Part shown: positions 8,471 to 17,790 of the stretch, one piece after another
How positions within the stretch are numbered: the first letter of the stretch is position 1
Layout: every line of letters begins with the position of its first letter
Origin: Candidatus Nitrotoga sp. MKT
GTDB lineage: Bacteria; Pseudomonadota; Gammaproteobacteria; Burkholderiales; Gallionellaceae
Length of the DNA: 64,000 nt
Reading direction: 5' to 3'
NCBI GenBank assembly: GCA_003402345.1
Contig: QFXH01000002.1
Span: 1-64,000 of the forward strand
Program-made: the position numbers and the translations under genes
The notes under the pieces: generated by a model
The model's database searches: none
Told to the model about the DNA's origin: nothing
Seen by the model: the letters and a program-made list of their open reading frames with translations, nothing else

Positions 8471-9337
8471 CTAAGGTTTGATGCGATAAAATCGCGCCAC
8501 CAGCGTTTTCCCTTTTACATCTTCTAAGCGGTCATTCATGACAAGCCCCAACTTTTCCAATCGGTCATCTGGATGGGGATGTGTTTTGAACAGCAACGCC
8601 ACACTGCCGTCATCTTTAGCAAAATGACCTATTTGCTGTAGCACTTCAGGCAAAGCAAAGGCGTCATAACCGGCGCGCGTGGCAAGCACCACCGCGATAC
8701 GGTCAGCCTCAAACTCGGCGTTTTTATCGAGCGAACGTGCCACAATTTCTGCACCGTTACCAATTAATTTTTGTACTTTGTCATTGCCACCGATCCGCTT
8801 GGAAATTAATTTTCCGCCCAAATCCACCAGGCTGCTTTGCTGTAAAATTTTTAAATGATGCTTGCGGATGACATGGCCTATTTCGTGCCCCAATACCCCG
8901 GCCAGTTCTGCCTCATTTTGCAATAAGCTATACAACCCGCGGGTTAGAAAAATATAACCGCCCGGTGCGGCGAAGGCATTAACATCACTCGATTCAATCA
9001 CACCGAAATGCCAAGCCAAATCGGGTCGCTCGCTTTGACTTGCCACCCAACGCCCGACATTATTGACATAACTCTGCAACCCCTGATCTTTGACAAGCGC
9101 GGATGCACCCAGCAAGTTACCCGCAATTTGTCGGCCTATTGTAATTTCCTCTTCCTGCGAAATCCCGACAAGCCCTAACAAGGCACTACTTGTTGCGGCG
9201 TCAGATTTTTCTTCAATCTTTTTTTGCACGCCATCCTTGAGGACTTTCTTGAATTCCTCCTCGAAATCAAAGCTCCAAGCAGCACTACAAAGAAGCGTCA
9301 ATACCGTAACCGACAAGTACTTCATTATCGCTTTCAT
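8471..9337 (-). CDS. M48-family metalloprotease (LoiP/BepA type)
   Basis: A 288-aa exported zinc protease with a signal peptide (residues 1-22). It has the catalytic HEIGH motif at 151-155 and the third zinc-ligand helix EFEADRIAV near 208. HPHPDDRLEKL near the C-terminus is typical of periplasmic M48 enzymes that act on misassembled outer-membrane proteins. It lacks the TPR tail of BepA, so it is closer to LoiP/YcaL. AAGGATCG lies 6 nt before the ATG. It is 12 bp downstream of the SH3 gene and probably cotranscribed with it and the CHASE2 gene. Confidence 0.9.
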   Translation of the reverse strand: MKAIMKYLSVTVLTLLCSAAWSFDFEEEFKKVLKDGVQKKIEEKSDAATSSALLGLVGISQEEEITIGRQIAGNLLGASALVKDQGLQSYVNNVGRWVASQSERPDLAWHFGVIESSDVNAFAAPGGYIFLTRGLYSLLQNEAELAGVLGHEIGHVIRKHHLKILQQSSLVDLGGKLISKRIGGNDKVQKLIGNGAEIVARSLDKNAEFEADRIAVVLATRAGYDAFALPEVLQQIGHFAKDDGSVALLFKTHPHPDDRLEKLGLVMNDRLEDVKGKTLVARFYRIKP

Positions 9338-9349
9338 CAGAGCGATCCT

Positions 9350-9856
9350 TTATTCTGGCGAGACATCCGGGGAAGGAAGGTAATCGAATTTACGCGCAAC
9401 AAGCTTTCCTTGAGTGGCGAATACCTGGGCTTCGGCTCGGTTTATAGTATAAGACTCGACCAAATTCAGTTCAGTCTCATTATATTTAGCGGACTGCAAT
9501 TCTACTTCGTCGAGTCCGCGGATACCTGTAGTGGCAACTATTTTTCCTGTCCCAGCACGCCCCGACGCCATACCTAAGAGTCCGCCTAGATCACCAGAAT
9601 CCTTACGCATATCGCCTTTACGAACATTCAACATATGCACCCAGCCCTTGCCCTTTGGACTTTTTATTTGTAGCCAACCGCCATTTTTTTTAACAATTTC
9701 CACTTTATCGCCAACCGATAGCATGGCTATTGTTTTAGCGTCCCGGAACGGCTCGACCTTGATTCCATCAGCCCTGATTACATTTCCTATTTCAGCGGCA
9801 AATGCAGGCATCACCAGCAATGCGAATAGAGCGGCCCCTAACTTGATCAAGTTCAT
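9350..9856 (-). CDS. Exported SH3-domain protein
   Basis: A 168-aa protein with a signal peptide (residues 1-20, ending AFAAE) and one bacterial SH3 domain (KVEPFRDAKTIAMLSVGDKVEIV through GWLQIKSPKGKGWVHM). A Gly-rich stretch (DLGGLLGMASGRAGTGK) and a polar C-terminal half follow. No catalytic motif is seen. Its start overlaps the CHASE2 stop by 4 bp (ATGA), so the two are translationally coupled. Confidence 0.8.
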   Translation of the reverse strand: MNLIKLGAALFALLVMPAFAAEIGNVIRADGIKVEPFRDAKTIAMLSVGDKVEIVKKNGGWLQIKSPKGKGWVHMLNVRKGDMRKDSGDLGGLLGMASGRAGTGKIVATTGIRGLDEVELQSAKYNETELNLVESYTINRAEAQVFATQGKLVARKFDYLPSPDVSPE

Positions 9857-11562
9857 AGTACCTTTTTTTGTTGTTCATTCCAGCGCAGCAACGCTTCAGC
9901 AAACATTACACGCCAGCAATCGCGCGTCCCTTTGCCACCTAAAAATTCCCCTTGATGAACAAACCAGCTAACTACAATATCAGGATTGATTATACATTTG
10001 CTTAACAACTGCGGAAATGCAGTGGTAACCATGACAACATCATCAGCCACGCGTGCGGCCCCATCCGTATCTCCTTCATCCACTATCCAGGAAATTGAAA
10101 ATGTTTTTTCAAATAAATCCCACAAGCCTTTTTGGTCGCCTCTCAGTATGTCTACACTTTTTTGTTCCAGCCCAATATTCTCAAGCTGGTAGCGGATTTG
10201 ATCCAACATAGCGTCCGTCAATAATTTGGGGTCACCATCAAGACGTATTAACAACAATGTGGCATGCAATTTACCCTCTCGCTTAAAAGAATCACACACC
10301 ATACTTCGTTCCAATATCTTGTTGGTGGCGACAGAATATATACGTGCGATGGTAAAAAAGGCCAACCCCATTGTCACTGGCCCGGTGATATTAATGTAAG
10401 TGTCAGTGAAGTTAATGCTGGCATAAGAAATTCCAATCAATACAAATTGGGATGCGCCAAATAACAGGTCTATTTTATTACGCCCGAAATTACGGTAGAA
10501 GGCCCAGGCGGTAGCCCAAATAATACACAGGGTAAGTACAAGATAAGCCACACTTGCTTTAGGAAAGCGGAGGTAATCATTATGTTTAAAGTTATCTATG
10601 GCAGTAGCAAGAATTTCCACGCCTGGATGCATTTGGCTCATGGGCGTAGGTTTGATGTCGAATAAACTGGGTGCAGTGGAGCCAATAATAACGATTTTGT
10701 TTTTAAATTCATCTTGCGGACGTTTTTTTTCCTTGCTGCCCAAATCCGTGAATACGTCATAAAAACTAACGTACTGGTAAGAAAATGGCGGGCCGCGCCA
10801 ATTGAGCAGAACACGCTGTGCAGCAGGTTCAGGCCAGCCAAGATCACGCGCCACCCGGTCTGGCAATGACGGTAATTTCCATCCAAAATCGTCACGGTAA
10901 ATAACATACTGACGCACAATGCCATCAGCATCGGGATAAATATTATGCAATCCAAGACGCCCATTTTTAAGTATCGCCGGAAAATGTGGCAGTACCACAG
11001 CAACAGTGGCTTCCGGCTGAGCATCATTGCGTAGTGGCACAACACCGGGAATCATGGCGGGCTTCACCAGGCTCAAGGGATCACTCGACTGATCAAGACG
11101 CAGAAAAGGAAAGTAAGTATTGTTTGTGGCGGCAACGGCGGAGTCGAAATAGGCATCGCTGTCCGGGTTGTAAATGTCAGAATCGCTAAACAATATGTCA
11201 AACACAATTACTTTAGGTTGCTGTTTTTCAACCTGTTCGAGAAACTCCCCCAGCACTTGGCGCGGCCAAGGCCAACGCCCGTAGTCCTTGGCCATAGCGG
11301 CAAGACTAGCCTCATTGATGTCCACAATTACAATATCGCTATCAGGCTTAGGCACAACAATGCGGTGGCGCACCATCGCGTCAAAAGCCTCCTGACGCAT
11401 ACCAGAAATGATATGCAATTGCACAGTATCCAACACGGCAAACAACGAAAACAGTGCCGCCAGATAAAGATAGAATCTTGTTTTCCAAAACTTGGCGAGC
11501 AGTGCGGAGAATTTGGAATAAGCCAAACGCAACCGGTTAGCAAAATAAATATTAAAGCCCAT
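9853..11562 (-). CDS. CHASE2-domain membrane sensor, unknown output
   Basis: A 569-aa protein with one N-terminal membrane helix (about 29-50) followed by a periplasmic CHASE2 domain: DIVIVDINEASL, GRWPWPR, IVFDILFSD, the GRLGLHNIYPDADGIVR block, and IVIIGSTAPSLFDIKPTP. Three membrane helices follow (about 334-410). CHASE2 is an extracytoplasmic sensor usually joined to kinase, cyclase or GGDEF modules. Here the remaining 160 cytoplasmic residues (starting KLHATLLLIRLDGDPKLL) carry none of the signature residues I would expect of those. First gene of the CHASE2-SH3-M48 transcript. Confidence 0.85.
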   Translation of the reverse strand: MGFNIYFANRLRLAYSKFSALLAKFWKTRFYLYLAALFSLFAVLDTVQLHIISGMRQEAFDAMVRHRIVVPKPDSDIVIVDINEASLAAMAKDYGRWPWPRQVLGEFLEQVEKQQPKVIVFDILFSDSDIYNPDSDAYFDSAVAATNNTYFPFLRLDQSSDPLSLVKPAMIPGVVPLRNDAQPEATVAVVLPHFPAILKNGRLGLHNIYPDADGIVRQYVIYRDDFGWKLPSLPDRVARDLGWPEPAAQRVLLNWRGPPFSYQYVSFYDVFTDLGSKEKKRPQDEFKNKIVIIGSTAPSLFDIKPTPMSQMHPGVEILATAIDNFKHNDYLRFPKASVAYLVLTLCIIWATAWAFYRNFGRNKIDLLFGASQFVLIGISYASINFTDTYINITGPVTMGLAFFTIARIYSVATNKILERSMVCDSFKREGKLHATLLLIRLDGDPKLLTDAMLDQIRYQLENIGLEQKSVDILRGDQKGLWDLFEKTFSISWIVDEGDTDGAARVADDVVMVTTAFPQLLSKCIINPDIVVSWFVHQGEFLGGKGTRDCWRVMFAEALLRWNEQQKKVL

Positions 11563-11966
11563 TATAAAAAACCAATACTTATGTCATGTTGCCCTGTTTT
11601 ATTTACGAATCTCGAACAGCGCGTGTGACTTAACTTAATGTAAGATGACAGACAGTATGCCGTTGTACTCCAAAAATACTGTCGTCCAGAAGCACATATG
11701 AAACTAGCCATTACAAAATACGCCACATACACCGTAAATCATCCCTGTCAGCTAAATTCAATGAGCAGGTCACCAACACGATAATACAACGCGGCTTGCA
11801 GAATATTGTCTCCCTTGTTATTTAAATCCATTGCCCAAATTTTGGGCCAATGTTCTTTGAATTTGGCTTCGTGCGAAGCCCACAACGCTTGGCAATCCAG
11901 AAATCAGTTAAAATAGTACCTTGAACAAGCGATCCATTAATATTTTTAACTTCCCATAAGTTTTGT
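11563..11966 (+). other. Divergent intergenic region, CHASE2 / gpmI
   Basis: A 404-bp gap between two divergent operons, so it should hold both promoters; I could not fix either with confidence. It contains a small hairpin (ggcttcg-tg-cgaagcc near 11865-11880). It also contains an uninterrupted minus-strand frame without a start codon (11748-11903) that includes ALWASHEAKFKEHWPKIW. That frame might be a gene remnant, but I do not recognise it. Confidence 0.5.
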
Positions 11967-13505
11967 ATGAAAACCACCCCTGTCCTCCTACTCATTCTCG
12001 ACGGCTTCGGCTACAGTGAAGAAACTGACCATAATGCTATTGCCCATGCACACAAGCCAAACTGGGACAAACTATGGCATGATTATCCGCACACTTTAAT
12101 CCATACGTCCGAATTATCGGTAGGCCTTCCGCAAGGCCAAATGGGTAACTCTGAAGTTGGCCATCTCAATATCGGCGCAGGCCGCGTGGTGTATCAGGAG
12201 CTCACGCGGGTAGATGCATCCATTCAGGACGGGAGCTTTTACAGCAATCCGGCGTTCGTGCAAGCTATTAAACATGTCCAGCAACATAACACTGCGCTGC
12301 ATATCATGGGGCTGCTGTCGCCTGGCGGGGTGCATAGCCATGAAGATCATATCCACGCCATGCTGGAACTGGCAGCGCGCGCTGGACTGCGCAAGATATT
12401 TATCCATGCCTTTCTCGATGGTCGTGACACACCGCCGAGAAGCGCCGCACATTCACTACAGCGGCTACAGGAAAAATGTGCTGCCTTGGGCGTTGGACGT
12501 ATTGCTTCCATTATCGGCCGCTATTATGCAATGGACCGGGATAACCGCTGGGAACGGGTGCAGGAAGCCTATAACTTATTGACACAAGGCAAGGCTGAGT
12601 TCCACTCATCTAATGCCCAGGATGGATTGCAGCAAGCCTATGCGCGTGGAGAAAACGACGAGTTCGTTAAAGCAACCATCATCGCGTCACCCACCGAACC
12701 ACCCGTCTCCATGCAAGATGGAGACGTCGCGGTGTTCATGAACTACCGCGCCGACCGCGCGCGCGAGCTGACCCGCGCACTAACCGATCCGATGTTTGAT
12801 GGCTTTACGCGTGCATATTTTCCCAAGCTGGCGGACTTTGTCACACTGAGCAGCTATGGTGAAGACTTTCATCTCCCGGCTGCATTCATGCCCACAGTCA
12901 TCCACAATTGTTTTGGTGAGTACCTTTCCGGCTTAGGGCTGAAACAATTACGCATCGCAGAAACGGAGAAATACGCCCATGTCACCTATTTCTTCAATGG
13001 CGGCAAGGAACATCCTTACCCCGGCGAGGACCGTATCCTGGTGCCGTCTCCCAAAGTGGCAACCTATGACCTCAAACCAGAAATGAGTGCTTTTGAAGTC
13101 ACCGACAAACTGGAAGCGGCAATCCGTAGCGGGCAGTATCAAGCCCTGATCTGTAATTATGCCAACGGCGACATGGTAGGCCATAGCGGCATTATGGAAG
13201 CGGCGGTCAAAGCCATTGAAGCCCTGGATGTGTGTATCGGGCGGGTAGTACGCGCAATGCTGGAATGCGGCGGCGAGGTGCTAATTACCGCTGATCACGG
13301 CAATGCCGAACAGATGCTGGACCGCACCACACAACAAGCCCATACCGCACATACACTTAACCTGGTTCCGTTGTTGTATATCGGCCGTAAGGCGCAAATG
13401 GCTGATAGTGGCTCGCTTCAGGATGTCACCCCAACCTTGCTCGCTATGATGGGTCTGCCGCAACCGCCGGAAATGACGGGGCAGCCGCTTATTTCATTCC
13501 GGTGA
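11967..13505 (+). CDS. gpmI: 2,3-bisphosphoglycerate-independent phosphoglycerate mutase
   Basis: A 512-aa cytosolic enzyme that interconverts 3- and 2-phosphoglycerate in glycolysis/gluconeogenesis. It has the alkaline-phosphatase-type metal sites: LLILDGFGY at the N-terminus, the catalytic serine 62 in [15 protein letters not shown], and [11 protein letters not shown] plus [11 protein letters not shown] near the C-terminus. Length matches the family (about 510 aa). It is first in gpmI-envC-ctpA-moeB; its TGA overlaps the GTG start of envC. Confidence 0.98.
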   Translation: MKTTPVLLLILDGFGYSEETDHNAIAHAHKPNWDKLWHDYPHTLIHTSELSVGLPQGQMGNSEVGHLNIGAGRVVYQELTRVDASIQDGSFYSNPAFVQAIKHVQQHNTALHIMGLLSPGGVHSHEDHIHAMLELAARAGLRKIFIHAFLDGRDTPPRSAAHSLQRLQEKCAALGVGRIASIIGRYYAMDRDNRWERVQEAYNLLTQGKAEFHSSNAQDGLQQAYARGENDEFVKATIIASPTEPPVSMQDGDVAVFMNYRADRARELTRALTDPMFDGFTRAYFPKLADFVTLSSYGEDFHLPAAFMPTVIHNCFGEYLSGLGLKQLRIAETEKYAHVTYFFNGGKEHPYPGEDRILVPSPKVATYDLKPEMSAFEVTDKLEAAIRSGQYQALICNYANGDMVGHSGIMEAAVKAIEALDVCIGRVVRAMLECGGEVLITADHGNAEQMLDRTTQQAHTAHTLNLVPLLYIGRKAQMADSGSLQDVTPTLLAMMGLPQPPEMTGQPLISFR

Positions 13506-14674
13506 CCACACTTTCCCGCCACGCGTTACTGCTGTGTATCTGCTTGACAGCAGGCATAAACAGCACTCATGCATTACAGCAAGAAGAGCTGGACAACCTG
13601 CGCAAGCACATCTCCGTGTTACAGAAGGAACTGGAAAAAACCAGTGAATCGCAATCCGAAGCAACAGACGAGCTACGGGAATCAGAACGGGCCATCAGCA
13701 ATAGCAAGCGCAAACTGGCCGAGCTGTCATTACAACTCCGTGCCGCAGACCAAACATTGGAAAAGCTGAGACAACAAGCACAGCAACTGGAAAAAAACAT
13801 ACAGAATCAGCAGGCAATGCTTAGCAAATTGCTCTACCAGCAATATGTGGGCGGTAAACAAGAATACTTCAAGCTATTGCTCAACAATCATGATCCTGAT
13901 CAAACCGCACGTGAAATGCGCTATTACGAATACATCGCGCGCAGCCGTTCGGCTTGGCTCAATATGTTACGCGTCAATCTTGCGCAGCTAAACGAGGTCG
14001 TCCAACAAACCCAGCAAAAGAGCGGGGAAATTACGGCGCTGCAAGCAGAAGAAAATGCGCAACAGAAAATCTTGGAAAAAGACAAGCTTGCGCGTCAGCA
14101 AGTAATCAGTCAATTTGCCCAGCAACTCAAACAGCAACGCCACGAAATTGGTCGTCTACAACGCGACGAAAACCGCTTGTCGCAACTGATAGCCAAGCTT
14201 TCAAAAATGTTGACACGGCAAAAAGACAAAGGGGTATTCAACAATGACAAATTGCCTGATAATCGCTTCGACGGCAAACCGTTCGAACAACTTAAAGGCA
14301 AGCTGACGCTGCCGGTCATGGGTGAAGTGGTCAATAAATTCGGCAGCGCGCGCCCGGACAGCACCGTACTTTGGAGAGGTTTAATGTTACGCGCAGCGAA
14401 CGGTCAGCCAGTGAAATCGGTAGCGGCCGGGCGTGTAGTATTTGCCGATTGGTTGCGCGGCTTCGGGAACTTATTGATCATTGATCATGGCAAAGGCTAC
14501 ATGAGCCTGTATGGCAACAATGAAACGCTGTACAAGCAGGTAGGTGACATCTTGCGCGGAGGCGACACCGTAGCGGCCGTTGGCAACAGCGGCGGGAATG
14601 AAGATTCCGGTGTATACTTTGAACTACGCCATAGGGGCGAACCTATAGACCCCCTAAAATGGATAGCTCGATGA
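13502..14674 (+). CDS. envC: Murein hydrolase activator EnvC
   Basis: A 390-aa periplasmic protein with a signal peptide (about 1-24). A long Gln/Glu-rich coiled coil (about 25-255) is followed by a C-terminal LytM/M23-type domain (about 280-390). The domain reads [20 protein letters not shown] and later [16 protein letters not shown]. The first zinc-ligand motif of active M23 peptidases (HxGxD) is absent, as in other EnvC proteins, which activate amidases rather than cut murein. The GTG start overlaps gpmI by 4 bp. Confidence 0.92.
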   Translation: MTTLSRHALLLCICLTAGINSTHALQQEELDNLRKHISVLQKELEKTSESQSEATDELRESERAISNSKRKLAELSLQLRAADQTLEKLRQQAQQLEKNIQNQQAMLSKLLYQQYVGGKQEYFKLLLNNHDPDQTAREMRYYEYIARSRSAWLNMLRVNLAQLNEVVQQTQQKSGEITALQAEENAQQKILEKDKLARQQVISQFAQQLKQQRHEIGRLQRDENRLSQLIAKLSKMLTRQKDKGVFNNDKLPDNRFDGKPFEQLKGKLTLPVMGEVVNKFGSARPDSTVLWRGLMLRAANGQPVKSVAAGRVVFADWLRGFGNLLIIDHGKGYMSLYGNNETLYKQVGDILRGGDTVAAVGNSGGNEDSGVYFELRHRGEPIDPLKWIAR

Positions 14675-14724
14675 AATTACTTGTGAAGAAATACATTGCA
14701 ACAAAACAACTTTAAAGGTCAGAC

Positions 14725-16140
14725 ATGCGTAGTCGTATTGAAAAAATTGGATTGATCGGACTTGGACTCATCGCAGGTGTATTGATTAGCCTGCAATTGT
14801 CTGCCATCGCAGATAAGGACAGCGCCGAGCCGCTGCCGATCGAAGAGCTGCGCGCCTTCTCAGAAGTGTTTGGCCGCATCAAAAGTGACTATGTAGAACC
14901 GGTCACTGACAAAAAACTTATCACCGAAGCCATCACCGGTATGTTGACCGGCCTGGATCCCCACTCCGCCTATCTAGATGCCGACGCATTCAAGGAATTG
15001 CAAATTGGCACACAGGGCGAATTCGGTGGTTTGGGTATTGAGGTAGGAATGGAAGACGGACTGGTGAAAGTGATTTCGCCAATTGAAGATTCCCCTGCCT
15101 ATCATGCTGGCATGAAAAGCGGCGATCTGATCATCAAACTCGATGACGTGATGGTGAAGAGCCTGACGCTAAGTGATGCGGTTAAGCGTATGCGCGGCAA
15201 ACCAGGCAGCAAAATTGTCTTGACCGTGATTCGCAAGGAAGCGCCCAAACCGTTGACTTTTACTTTAACTCGCGCCGTTATTAAAGTACAAAGTGTAAAG
15301 TCAAAACTGGTCGAACCTGGGTATGCTTTTATCCGCATCACCCAATTTCAGGAGCACACTGGCGAAAACCTCGCGACTGCACTCAATAATCTATTCAAAC
15401 AAAACCAAGGTGCTATGAAAGGCTTGGTGCTGGATCTGCGTAACGACCCAGGTGGCTTGCTCAATAGTTCGGTAGCGGCATCTGCCGCCTTCCTGCCCAA
15501 GGACACACTAGTGGTGTATACCGAAGGACGCAATTCAGATGCCAAGATGCGCCTGACTGCGGTTCCTAATGACTATCTGCGCAACAACGAAAAGGATTAT
15601 CTAAAAAATCTACCTGCAGCGGTCAAAACTGTGCCGATGATAGTGCTGGTAAACGGCGGCTCTGCATCCGCTTCAGAAATTGTCGCAGGTGCATTACAGG
15701 ATCATAAACGCGCCGTCATTATGGGCACCCAAACTTTCGGAAAAGGCTCAGTACAGTCCGTTCTGCCGCTAGGCAACAATACCGCAATCAAGCTCACTAC
15801 AGCGCGTTATTTCACGCCTGGAGGCCGCTCTATCCAAGCCAAAGGTATTGTCCCTGACATCGTTGTGGAAGACCCAGCGACTATCGATCAAGACCAAACT
15901 TTCCGCATGCGCGAGGCTGACTTGGAGCGTCACTTGAGCAACAGTCAAGAACTTGATACAAAGACAGGCACTACCACCGTGAAGCCCGCCGCTCCGGCAG
16001 CACCCGCTAAGCCTTCTAGCAAACGCGAGGAAGGGGATATGGCAAAACCCAAAATGCCCGAGTTCGGATCAAAAGATGATTACCAATTACATCAAGCTTT
16101 AAACTTGCTAAAAGGTATGAATATATTGCAAGGGAAGTAA
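14725..16140 (+). CDS. ctpA: C-terminal processing protease (S41, CtpA)
   Basis: A 471-aa periplasmic serine protease. An N-terminal membrane/signal segment (about 9-28) is followed by a PDZ domain (GGLGIEVGMEDGLVKVISPIE region, about 95-185) and the S41 core. The catalytic serine lies in VNGGSASASEIVAGAL and the lysine in TQTFGKGSVQS. The tail is Pro/Ala-rich (KPAAPAAPAKPSSK), longer than usual but typical of betaproteobacterial copies. Such enzymes process cell-wall hydrolases and other envelope proteins. It lies 50 bp after envC in a conserved neighbourhood. Confidence 0.95.
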   Translation: MRSRIEKIGLIGLGLIAGVLISLQLSAIADKDSAEPLPIEELRAFSEVFGRIKSDYVEPVTDKKLITEAITGMLTGLDPHSAYLDADAFKELQIGTQGEFGGLGIEVGMEDGLVKVISPIEDSPAYHAGMKSGDLIIKLDDVMVKSLTLSDAVKRMRGKPGSKIVLTVIRKEAPKPLTFTLTRAVIKVQSVKSKLVEPGYAFIRITQFQEHTGENLATALNNLFKQNQGAMKGLVLDLRNDPGGLLNSSVAASAAFLPKDTLVVYTEGRNSDAKMRLTAVPNDYLRNNEKDYLKNLPAAVKTVPMIVLVNGGSASASEIVAGALQDHKRAVIMGTQTFGKGSVQSVLPLGNNTAIKLTTARYFTPGGRSIQAKGIVPDIVVEDPATIDQDQTFRMREADLERHLSNSQELDTKTGTTTVKPAAPAAPAKPSSKREEGDMAKPKMPEFGSKDDYQLHQALNLLKGMNILQGK

Positions 16141-16178
16141 GCCATAGTACATATAACTTTCTCCTCTTCCATACCCGC

Positions 16179-16934
16179 ATGAATGACGAACAGTTACTGC
16201 GCTATAGCCGCCACATTCTGTTGCCTGACATTGGCATCGAAGGGCAACAGAAATTACGGGATGCGCATATACTGATAATAGGTGCTGGCGGGCTGGGTTC
16301 TCCTGCTGCCATGTACCTTGCTTCTAGCGGCGTGGGCACCCTCACACTATGTGATGGTGACACTGTAGACCTGACTAATCTACAACGCCAAATCGTACAT
16401 CACACTTCTAGCATCGGCATGGCTAAAGTGGATTCTGCACGTACTTCACTTGCTGAAATCAATCCGGATGTTAACGTCATAGCCCTGAATGAACGCGTAG
16501 ATCAAACCCGTTTATTGGAACTGGTTGGCCAAGTCGATGTAGTGCTGGATTGCAGTGATAACTTCGCCACGCGCTACGCGCTTAACCAAGCTTGCGTGCA
16601 ATTAAAAAAGCCTTTCGTATCCGGCGCAGCTACCCGCTTTGACGGCCAAGTAGCCGTGTTTGATATGCGCCATACGCACAGCCCTTGCTATCACTGCCTA
16701 TATCCCGAACAGCCTGACGCTTTAGAAACGCGTTGCGCGGTAATGGGAGTATTTGCCCCACTAGTTGGGATTATCGGTAGCATACAAGCCGCTGAAGCAC
16801 TCAAGCTATTGATGGGAATAGGCACACTACTATGTAACAGATTGCTGATAACAGATTTACTGCACATGGAACTACGCACCGTTAAATTAAACAAGGATCC
16901 AGCTTGCCTAATTTGCGGAACACCATGTGCATAG
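16179..16934 (+). CDS. moeB: MoeB/ThiF/HesA-family adenylyltransferase
   Basis: A 251-aa E1-like enzyme that adenylates the C-terminal glycine of a sulfur-carrier protein (MoaD in molybdopterin, ThiS in thiamine synthesis). It has the nucleotide loop GAGGLGSPAAMYLASSGVG (about 38-56) and the arginine region NLQRQIVH. The aspartate is in LDCSDNFATRY, the active-site cysteine is in ETRCAVMGVFAP, and zinc is held by CYHCLYP and CLICG. MoeB versus ThiF cannot be separated by motif; the conserved gpmI-envC-ctpA context favours a MoeB-type assignment. Confidence 0.9.
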   Translation: MNDEQLLRYSRHILLPDIGIEGQQKLRDAHILIIGAGGLGSPAAMYLASSGVGTLTLCDGDTVDLTNLQRQIVHHTSSIGMAKVDSARTSLAEINPDVNVIALNERVDQTRLLELVGQVDVVLDCSDNFATRYALNQACVQLKKPFVSGAATRFDGQVAVFDMRHTHSPCYHCLYPEQPDALETRCAVMGVFAPLVGIIGSIQAAEALKLLMGIGTLLCNRLLITDLLHMELRTVKLNKDPACLICGTPCA

Positions 16935-17324
16935 TATCTGACAGAAAATCCAGCTTGGACGAGCGGGCGCCCTAATTGTCAACATCAGACTCTTTAACAG
17001 CTTACCCAAGCTAGCCCACTTGTATAACGACCACAATCAGAATATCTGCCGTTTCTCTATTCCCGCAGTTGCTCATATAGCCGTAAGATTATGGCCGATG
17101 CTGCGAATATCTTCGCCACCATGGTCAATGCAACAATAGCCCCTTTAGTCCATCAATACCATCACCCGGGTACACTACGTAAAGATCAATAAGGTATCCG
17201 GGCTAGCATAGAGTAAATGGCTATCCCGGATAAATAGTTACAGATTTTGTCTGTAATACGAATAGTTAATCATTGAAAAGCATATACGCTTATTGCTAAC
17301 AATGCAGAAGCTACGCAATAACCA
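16935..17324. other. Convergent intergenic region after moeB
   Basis: A 390-bp gap between two converging genes. No coding frame is convincing. It contains two hairpins, at 17195-17232 and 17238-17256, that may end transcription from one or both sides. The remaining sequence shows nothing I can name. Confidence 0.5.
17195..17232 (+). terminator. Hairpin, possible terminator of the gpmI-moeB operon
   Basis: Arms tatccgggctagc and gctatcccggata pair over 13 positions with one mismatch around a 12-nt loop. A second perfect hairpin (ttacaga-ttttg-tctgtaa, 17238-17256) follows 5 bp later. There is no clean U-tract, so intrinsic termination is only probable. The position between convergent genes fits a bidirectional stop. 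Confidence 0.45.
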
Positions 17325-17639
17325 TTATGGCTTGTTAAAAAGTTTGCCAATTTCTTGGTGAGCAAGCTGTTCCATGTTTTGTGGAAATGAACCGCGGGCT
17401 GAAAGCGCCCTAAGCACTAAATGTGCCGGAAGTCTGGACAAAGTCATCGGTGGACGCACAGGATCTTGGCCACCGGTCGTGCCTTCATCCTCTATTCCTG
17501 CGACGATACCAACATTACTTACTACTTTTGTTACTGCGTGATAGTCTTTTTGGTCTTTTAATGCATGGATAATTGCGACTTGAGTGTTAACAATACCAAT
17601 CAATAATTCGGTCAGATCTTTTTCAGTTATTGAAGCCAT
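17325..17639 (-). CDS. Hypothetical protein, 104 aa
   Basis: I do not recognise this protein. It begins MASITEKDLTELLIGIVNTQ, has a short acidic/Gly segment (GIEDEGTTGGQDP), and ends with a basic-aliphatic half (RLPAHLVLRALSARG). No signal peptide, membrane helix, cysteine motif or known domain is visible; it should be a small soluble cytoplasmic protein. An AAAGGA ribosome site lies 6 nt before the ATG, which supports translation. It stands alone, upstream of a 19-bp tandem repeat and downstream of dsbD on the same strand. Confidence 0.6.
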   Translation of the reverse strand: MASITEKDLTELLIGIVNTQVAIIHALKDQKDYHAVTKVVSNVGIVAGIEDEGTTGGQDPVRPPMTLSRLPAHLVLRALSARGSFPQNMEQLAHQEIGKLFNKP

Positions 17640-17684
17640 AATAAATCCTTTAAAATTAAATGTTAAATAAAAGTGTTAAAGCAA

Positions 17685-17722
17685 ACTAGTATCCATCGAT
17701 CACACTAGTATCCATCGATCAC
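17685..17722. repeat. Perfect 19-bp tandem duplication
   Basis: The unit actagtatccatcgatcac occurs twice back to back without mismatch (17685-17703 and 17704-17722). It lies 46-83 bp upstream of the start of the 104-aa gene on the minus strand, where promoter or operator elements would be expected. A doubled regulator site or a recent slippage event would both explain it. Confidence 0.85.
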
Positions 17723-17790
17723 AAAGGAACTGTATATTTTACATATTGGATTACTTCAGCGCACTATTTCGTAGAAAAATAATCTAAGGA

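Noticed and set aside
13502-14674. EnvC as an active M23 endopeptidase
   Set aside because: The HxGxD zinc motif is missing, as expected for amidase activators.
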